Positions 58,051 to 64,000 of a stretch of 64,000 bases of DNA are shown here, in pieces. The position numbers and the translations under genes are program-made. The first letter of the stretch is position 1. Each line of letters opens with the position of its first letter. This stretch comes from Pseudomonadota bacterium (GTDB lineage: Bacteria > Pseudomonadota > Gammaproteobacteria > Thiotrichales > Thiotrichaceae). The DNA lies in NCBI GenBank assembly GCA_002747455.1, contig PDPG01000044.1:1-64000 (forward strand), read 5' to 3'. The notes under the pieces are model-generated. The model was not told the origin of the DNA, did not search any database, and saw nothing but the letters and a program-made list of their open reading frames with translations.

Positions 58051-58779
58051 ATGTCACAGCGTGTCTGGTTTATTTCTGATTTGCATCTTGATGTCAAACG
58101 CCCGCACATTATTCAGGCATTTGTACAGTTTCTGGAAGACACAAAGCAGCAAGCCGATGCGCTGTATATCTTGGGCGATCTGTTTGAATACTGGATTGGT
58201 GATGACATTGTGGATTCGCCAGCCGGTCAGCTTGTAAAGCCGTTGTTAGCTGCACTGAAACAAGTATCTGACAGCGGCATTGAGCTTTATTTCACGCATG
58301 GCAATCGGGACTTTCTAGTCGGCGAGCGTTTCTCAGAAATGACCGGTTGCATCCTGTTGCCAGAGAAACACACTATTGACTTAAATGGCACACCAACGCT
58401 ACTGATGCACGGTGATACGTTGTGTACCGACGATGTGGAGTATCTGAAGTTACGCGAGCTATTTTACGATGTCGAACGCCGCCAGCAGTTTCTGTCCCTG
58501 AGCTTTGAGGAGCGGGTGGCCGAGGCAAATCGCCTTCGTGAAATGTCGCGGCAAAAAATGCAGTATAAAACGCAAGACATTATGGACGTGAACCAACAGG
58601 CTGTTGAACAAGCCATGACGGAAGCGGGGGTTACACAATTAATCCATGGCCATACTCACCGTCGGGCCATCCATGAGTTTGAACTCAACGGCCAACGTGC
58701 CAAGCGCATTGTCTTAGGCGACTGGTACGAACAAGTGAGTAGTTTGAAGGTTTCTGAGGGGCGGTTGGTGCTGGGGTAG
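58051..58779 (+). CDS. lpxH: UDP-2,3-diacylglucosamine diphosphatase
   Basis: 242 aa; 'FISDLHLD', 'LGDLFEYWIGDD', 'THGNRDFLVGERF', 'HGHTHRRAIHEF'. Confidence 0.96.
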   Translation: MSQRVWFISDLHLDVKRPHIIQAFVQFLEDTKQQADALYILGDLFEYWIGDDIVDSPAGQLVKPLLAALKQVSDSGIELYFTHGNRDFLVGERFSEMTGCILLPEKHTIDLNGTPTLLMHGDTLCTDDVEYLKLRELFYDVERRQQFLSLSFEERVAEANRLREMSRQKMQYKTQDIMDVNQQAVEQAMTEAGVTQLIHGHTHRRAIHEFELNGQRAKRIVLGDWYEQVSSLKVSEGRLVLG

Positions 58780-58886
58780 TGGCTGACTCTTTGATTAGAG
58801 TGCCTTTTGACCGTACAAGATAATTTTTAAAGTGTTGCTTTTTGTGTCAGAATTATCCGATATATCACTAATTTTCGGATTAAACA

Positions 58887-59834
58887 TTGGATTACCTTAC
58901 TGACCTAAAAGCAATACTCCACTCAAAACGCGCCAATATCTACTACCTTGAAAAATGCCGTGTCATGCAAAAAGACGGGCGTGTGTTGTTTCTTACCGAG
59001 GACAGGGTGGAGAGACAGTATTGGAACATTCCGATTGCCAACACCACTTGCATTTTACTGGGAACAGGCACATCTATAACGCAGGCAGCAGTGAGGATGT
59101 TGGCATCTGCTGGTGTATTAATTGGTTTTAGTGGGAGTGGCGGTACGCCATTACTTGCAGCCAATGAAGTCGAATGGCTATCCCCACAAAGTGAATATCG
59201 TCCCACTGGATACCTTCAGGGGTGGGTGAAGTTCTGGTTCGATGATGCCAAACGTTTTGCTGCGGCACAAAAAGTGCAACAGTTTCGCATTGAATACTTA
59301 CGGCGGGTCTGGTCGAAAGATCGTGATCTAAAAGATGCAGGTTTTGACGTTGAAGACTCTGGCATTTCTAAAGCACTCGACCAATTCTCAACTAAGATTG
59401 CCGATAGCAATAACGTGCAAAATTTGTTGTTGATTGAAGCACAGTTCACTAAAAATCTTTATAAAATTGCAGCAAACTGTACCAAACAAACCGACTTTGT
59501 CCGTCAACACGACAGCGTGGATGATGCGAATACCTTTCTGAATCACGGTAATTATCTGGCCTATGGGCTGTCCGCGACAACACTGTGGGTGTTGGGCATT
59601 CCACATGGTTTTGCGGTGCTTCACGGCAAAACACGACGCGGGGCATTGGTGTTTGATGTAGCGGACTTGGTTAAAGATACGTTGATCTTACCGTGGGCAT
59701 TTATCTGCGCTAAAGAAGGTGCGACTGAGCAAGAATTTCGTCAGCAGTGCTTACAGAATTTCACACAACATAAGACTTTGGACTTTATGTTTGAGTGTGT
59801 GAAGGAGATTAGCCAAGGTGACTTTTTACCATGA
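58887..59834 (+). CDS. cas1: CRISPR-associated endonuclease Cas1, subtype I-F (TTG start)
   Basis: 315 aa; 'DLKAILHSKRANIYYLEKCRVMQKDGRVLFLTE', 'GTGTSITQAAVRMLASAGVLIGFSGSGGTPLL', 'HGFAVLHGKTRRGALVFDVADLVKD'. Confidence 0.95.
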   Translation: MDYLTDLKAILHSKRANIYYLEKCRVMQKDGRVLFLTEDRVERQYWNIPIANTTCILLGTGTSITQAAVRMLASAGVLIGFSGSGGTPLLAANEVEWLSPQSEYRPTGYLQGWVKFWFDDAKRFAAAQKVQQFRIEYLRRVWSKDRDLKDAGFDVEDSGISKALDQFSTKIADSNNVQNLLLIEAQFTKNLYKIAANCTKQTDFVRQHDSVDDANTFLNHGNYLAYGLSATTLWVLGIPHGFAVLHGKTRRGALVFDVADLVKDTLILPWAFICAKEGATEQEFRQQCLQNFTQHKTLDFMFECVKEISQGDFLP

Positions 59835-62800
59835 TGGTTACCTTTGTTTCTGAGTGTGAAAAGAAAGCGTTGCCCAAAACACGTCGAGTACTGGACGCCT
59901 TCGCTAATCGCATCGGTTCACGAACGTGGCAGACAGTTATCACCGAGGAAGGCTTGGCTGCTGTTAGAAAGCTACTACGAAGGACTGCAAGTAAGAATAC
60001 AGCGGTAAGTTGTCATTGGATACGCTCGCGCAGCCGGAGTGAGCTAATCTGGATCGTTGGTAATAGAGGAAAGTTTGATTTGCAGGGAAAAGTCCCTGTA
60101 AATAGTACCAAGCAAACAGTATTCAGTAGTCATTGGGAGAACGATTGGCATTACTTGCCACTGATTAAAGCGTTAGCCGCAATGGCTGCACTCTTTCACG
60201 ACTGGGGGAAAGCGTCTGAATTTTTTCAGGAAAAACTGGCAAAGAATAAAATCATTGGTGATCCGTTACGACATGAGTGGATTTCTCTGTTATTTCTGAA
60301 TGTTTACATTAACGAGGGGGGGAAGGAATCTTCTGATGAAGACTGGTTAGTGCGGCTTGCAAAGGGTGATATCGGTTCCGAAACACTTAGGTCAATGGGT
60401 TACTATAAAAAACAAGCGGAGATATTGAAGAAAAAGCCACTTGCCCAATTACCCAATGCTGCCACGATGGTTGCTTGGTTGATCGTATCTCACCATCGTT
60501 TGCCTTTATTAAACGATGCTCAAAAGCGCTCGGAAAGGAGCTTTAGAGATAAGTCACTTCCTTTGTTGGACATACAAAAGCTATTCAAAGTCATCACGCA
60601 AAAATGGGGCTATGAAAACCATTTTGATGATACTGAGTTTGTTGAAGGGCTATCCCAGTGCTTTAGCTATAAAAATGGGTTGCCTTGTGATTCAAAGGCG
60701 TGGCTTGTTTACGCGCAAAAAACAGCTTCTAAACTATTAGATTGTCTGCCGCTATTGGAAGCAGCCCTCGAAAATGGCAGTTGGCGGCTCATCTTAAATC
60801 AAGCACGTTTAGTCTTGATGTTGGGTGATCATTATTATTCGTCATTGCCTGCATCAAGCCAATGGAAAAGCGATCTGAAACTGTATGCGAATACGGATCG
60901 TGACGTGGCTGGAAAAATAAAACCTTTCAAACAACGACTTGATGAACACTTGGTGGGGGTTGCCAAACAAGCTGTAAAAACAGCGCAATTACTTCCCGCC
61001 TTTGAAGGCAAGAAAGCAGAGTTACAGCGAGCCTATGATGTTGCTACGCTGAAAAAGAAAAGCCCCAATAAATTCCGCTGGCAAGATACCGCTGTCAGTA
61101 AAATAGCGGCATGGCGTTGCAATCAGGAGAAGCTAGATGTGGATCATTTTGGTTTCTTTGCGGTAAATATGGCAAGTACCGGCAAGGGTAAGACTTTCGC
61201 TAATGCAAAGATAATGCGAGCCTTATCCCCACAGATGGATAGCCTGCGTTTTATTCTGGCATTAGGCTTGAGAACACTTACCTTACAAACGGGTGACGAG
61301 TACCGTGAGCGCATTGGTTTAGGTAATGATGAATTGGCTGTCCTGATAGGCTCTCGGGCAGTATTAAGCTTGCATAATAAAGATAGCAGAGAGGCAGGAG
61401 AAGCTGTTATCAATGACTATGGCTCAGAATCCTTAGAGGCTCTTTTGGATAATGAAATACACTTTGAATCGACCATCCCTCAAAGTGATTTTAAGACGGT
61501 CATAAGTTCTAAAAAAGAACAAAAATTTTTATATGCGCCGGTACTGAGCTGTACGGTTGATCATATGATGGCTGCAACAGAAACGAAACGAGGTGGGCGT
61601 TATATCTTGCCAACACTACGGTTGATGTCTTCTGATTTGGTGATTGATGAAGTGGATGATTTTGATGGGAAAGACCTGATAGCTATCGGTCGCCTCATTC
61701 ACTTAGCGGGTATGTTGGGCCGGAAAGTTATGATTTCCTCAGCAACAATTCCTCCTGACTTAGCAGAAGGTTACTACAATGCCTACCAAGCCGGATGGTC
61801 GATATTTGCAACCACAAGAAATATCCATTCAGCGATGGGGTGTGCGTGGGTTGATGAATTTGGAACTCAGGTCGTCACGATTGAGGAAAACGGGGAAGGT
61901 AATGGAAGGACGGATTATCAATCAGCCCATGAAAAGTTTGTTAAGAAGCGCGTTAAAAAACTGAGTGTTGAAAAAGTAAAACGAAAAGCAACTATCATAC
62001 CGTGCTCACAAGTGGGGGGCGAAAGTGAGACAGAGCAACATGCCTACGAGGCGATACAAAGTGCCATATTACAAAAGCACTCACAGCACTGTGTATTAGA
62101 CGAGCGAACAAACAAGCAGGTTAGTTTTGGCGTGGTAAGGGTCGCAAATGTCAAACCATGTATTGATCTTACCCGATATTTACTTGCGGGCCAGTGGCCG
62201 GATGATACCGAAGTGCGGGTGATGGCGTACCACAGCCAGCAAATACTGTTGATGAGAAGTGCTCAGGAGAAGCACTTAGACTCTGTGCTGAAGCGGAATA
62301 AAGATGATCCGCAGGCCATTTTCCAAAAGCCAGTGATTAAAGAACATTTGGATACGACTGAAGCCCCCAATGTTATTTTTATTTTGGTTGCCACGCCAGT
62401 TGAGGAAGTGGGGCGGGATCATGATTTTGACTGGGCGGTGGTAGAGCCGTCCTCTTATCGCTCCTTGGTTCAGTTAGCCGGTCGGGTGCTACGTCATAGA
62501 GAATTAGCGGCTGATATTGAAACAGACAACCTTGTGTTAATGCAATACAACTTTAGAGGCTTGAAAGGTGATGAAAAGCCTGCTTTTTGTTACCCAGGCT
62601 ATGAGTCATCTGAGAACCAGCTAGATTCACATGACCTGACGCAGTTGATTAACGTGGAAGCTTTAAAAGAAAAATTAGATGCTCGGCCAAGAATCATGAG
62701 GGATAAACAGCTCAATCCTCGTGGAAGCCTTGCCGATCTGGAGCATCATGTTATTCATCAATTGCTAACGGCTTATCAAAAGCTTGGTCCCGAGGCCTTA

Positions 62801-63196
62801 GAAGGGTGGTTGCGGGGCTGTTGGTGGCTGACAGGATTGCCACAGCATTTCACCCCATTTCGGGCAGGTGGCCGTCAGCTCGTGTTGTATCAAATCCCCA
62901 AAGAGAGTGGTTGGGTTTTTGTAGAAAAGAGTCCACGCTTTGGTGAGCCGCCGATACCCAGAGAAAAGGAATATCGCATTGTAAGAGAAGAGCTTACCCC
63001 GCATGAAACCAACCGATTATGGCTTGAGCGTGATTATGCAAGTCTGCTGAAAAATGTTACAACCCGTAATGTGGAGAAAGCTGCCTTAATTTATGGTGAG
63101 ATTAGTATTCCTATTTATGGAGACTCAGTGGGTGATTCTGGTTATACCTATTGCAGTCAACTTGGAATGTGCAAAGTCTATCGGAGTAACAGTTAA
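59831..63196 (+). CDS. cas3: Cas2-Cas3 fusion helicase/nuclease, subtype I-F
   Basis: 1121 aa; N-terminal Cas2-like region, HD 'ALFHDWGKASEFFQEKL', Walker A-like 'ASTGKGKTFANAK', 'LVIDEVDDFD', 'SSATIPPDLAEGYYNAYQAG', 'LVQLAGRVLRHRE'; overlaps the cas1 stop. Confidence 0.95.
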   Translation: MMVTFVSECEKKALPKTRRVLDAFANRIGSRTWQTVITEEGLAAVRKLLRRTASKNTAVSCHWIRSRSRSELIWIVGNRGKFDLQGKVPVNSTKQTVFSSHWENDWHYLPLIKALAAMAALFHDWGKASEFFQEKLAKNKIIGDPLRHEWISLLFLNVYINEGGKESSDEDWLVRLAKGDIGSETLRSMGYYKKQAEILKKKPLAQLPNAATMVAWLIVSHHRLPLLNDAQKRSERSFRDKSLPLLDIQKLFKVITQKWGYENHFDDTEFVEGLSQCFSYKNGLPCDSKAWLVYAQKTASKLLDCLPLLEAALENGSWRLILNQARLVLMLGDHYYSSLPASSQWKSDLKLYANTDRDVAGKIKPFKQRLDEHLVGVAKQAVKTAQLLPAFEGKKAELQRAYDVATLKKKSPNKFRWQDTAVSKIAAWRCNQEKLDVDHFGFFAVNMASTGKGKTFANAKIMRALSPQMDSLRFILALGLRTLTLQTGDEYRERIGLGNDELAVLIGSRAVLSLHNKDSREAGEAVINDYGSESLEALLDNEIHFESTIPQSDFKTVISSKKEQKFLYAPVLSCTVDHMMAATETKRGGRYILPTLRLMSSDLVIDEVDDFDGKDLIAIGRLIHLAGMLGRKVMISSATIPPDLAEGYYNAYQAGWSIFATTRNIHSAMGCAWVDEFGTQVVTIEENGEGNGRTDYQSAHEKFVKKRVKKLSVEKVKRKATIIPCSQVGGESETEQHAYEAIQSAILQKHSQHCVLDERTNKQVSFGVVRVANVKPCIDLTRYLLAGQWPDDTEVRVMAYHSQQILLMRSAQEKHLDSVLKRNKDDPQAIFQKPVIKEHLDTTEAPNVIFILVATPVEEVGRDHDFDWAVVEPSSYRSLVQLAGRVLRHRELAADIETDNLVLMQYNFRGLKGDEKPAFCYPGYESSENQLDSHDLTQLINVEALKEKLDARPRIMRDKQLNPRGSLADLEHHVIHQLLTAYQKLGPEALEGWLRGCWWLTGLPQHFTPFRAGGRQLVLYQIPKESGWVFVEKSPRFGEPPIPREKEYRIVREELTPHETNRLWLERDYASLLKNVTTRNVEKAALIYGEISIPIYGDSVGDSGYTYCSQLGMCKVYRSNS

Positions 63197-63222
63197 ATGG
63201 TTAAGAGTTTCAAGGAGTCTCA

Positions 63223-64000
63223 ATGTTAGATCCTGCAATTCAGCAATTTCTTGATGAAAGAAAAGAGGGCTGGCTGAAAAAGAAAATTAAAAGCAATACC
63301 TCTGATGAGGAGAAAGCTGGTTTTGAGCAAGATGCCAATACCATGTTTGCATTAAGTAGCTGGCTTCCTGATGCGGCAAAACGTGCCAAGCAACTTTCTC
63401 TAGTTAGTCACCCCGGCAAGTTTAGTCATCCAAGCGCCAAGGTTAGCCCCATTATTGCATCGGCAGAGAGAAAACCGGATGGTTATCTGCGCACTGGTAA
63501 TGTCAATGCTGGCTTGGATGTGTTTGGTAATGCGGCGGCAATGGATGTTTACAAGTTTCTAAGTCTTGTGATGCAAGACGGGCAAACAATATTGGCGCAC
63601 CTTGAAGCAGAAACACCGTATATAACAGAGCAGTTTGATTTTCCCGACACCAGTTATAAAGAAGTATCTAACGGCCTGTTGGCTATAAAACGAAGTGATG
63701 ACACTGCCGTAAAAACAAGCGGTAAGGTTAAACAGGTATATTTTCCGGTGGAGGGTGATTATCACCTGCTATCGCTACTCACCCCCTCAAATCTTATGTA
63801 TAAGCTCAAAGAACGTATTAACGTGATGCGCTTTTCTGAGGAGGCTAAAGAGGCCAGAGAGGCACGTAAAAAACACCAACACAGTGAGTTAAAACTCTTT
63901 GATATTTATGACTTGAGCGTGATTGGTTTTGGTGGCACCAAACCACAAAATATTAGCGTTCTGAATAGCCAAAATGGCGGTACTGCTTACTTACTTTCTT
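63223..64000 (+). CDS. csy1: Csy1/Cas8f, type I-F Cascade subunit (truncated by window edge)
   Basis: ORF from ATG 63223 open to the window end; 'MLDPAIQQFLDERKEGWLKKKIKSNTSDEEK...FGGTKPQNISVLNSQNGGTAYLLS'; follows cas2-3 as in type I-F. Confidence 0.9.
   Translation, partial: MLDPAIQQFLDERKEGWLKKKIKSNTSDEEKAGFEQDANTMFALSSWLPDAAKRAKQLSLVSHPGKFSHPSAKVSPIIASAERKPDGYLRTGNVNAGLDVFGNAAAMDVYKFLSLVMQDGQTILAHLEAETPYITEQFDFPDTSYKEVSNGLLAIKRSDDTAVKTSGKVKQVYFPVEGDYHLLSLLTPSNLMYKLKERINVMRFSEEAKEAREARKKHQHSELKLFDIYDLSVIGFGGTKPQNISVLNSQNGGTAYLLS

Noticed and set aside
58780-58886. CRISPR repeat/leader in the lpxH-cas1 gap
   Set aside because: Only a short ATCCGA/TCGGAT palindrome; no repeated units, and no I-F repeat seen anywhere in the window.
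1-64000. tRNA or rRNA genes
   Set aside because: No cloverleaf with conserved GTTCGAATC-type T-arm or rRNA signature was recognised by eye in intergenic regions; a tRNAscan/Infernal run would be decisive.

Overview
This 64 kb window is a mostly housekeeping chromosomal segment of a gammaproteobacterium (inferred from gene content: FimV, TruD, PBP1b, YoaA/DinG, a second EF-G, LpxH). In order it carries: an RbbA/YhhJ/HlyD-like ABC exporter operon (-); FGE-like, VOC and MscS-family genes; LysM/BON and NlpC/P60 proteins; mrcB; a TPR lipoprotein-yoaA-tsaB-truD-lytic transglycosylase run; leuCD-asd-fimV without leuB; ppiD; mtaB; a bacterial homologue of the eukaryotic N-terminal glutamine amidase NTAQ1; a standalone FabA-like double-hotdog protein; a two-gene NERD-domain module; aspS; parAB; a cold-shock gene; suhB/trmJ; rfbDB; a 1360-aa membrane protein; tcdA; an EF-G paralogue; ung; a split acyltransferase-3/SGNH pair; mmsA; a GDPD gene; a scarred accessory insertion between GDPD and cysS (duplicated flanks, possible group II intron remnant, HExxH protein, DUF1778/GNAT toxin-antitoxin); cysS-ppi-lpxH; and the start of a type I-F CRISPR-Cas operon (cas1, cas2-3, partial csy1) that runs off the right edge. 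The observations I rate highest are the NTAQ1-like enzyme, interleaved inverted repeats (H-type pseudoknot topology) abutting the NERD-gene ribosome binding site, a hairpin plus 19-aa ORF leader before leuC, the NERD partner protein with an apparently paralogous C-terminal domain, and the tandem-duplication scar at GDPD/cysS. All calls were made by reading the sequence; no database search was run.
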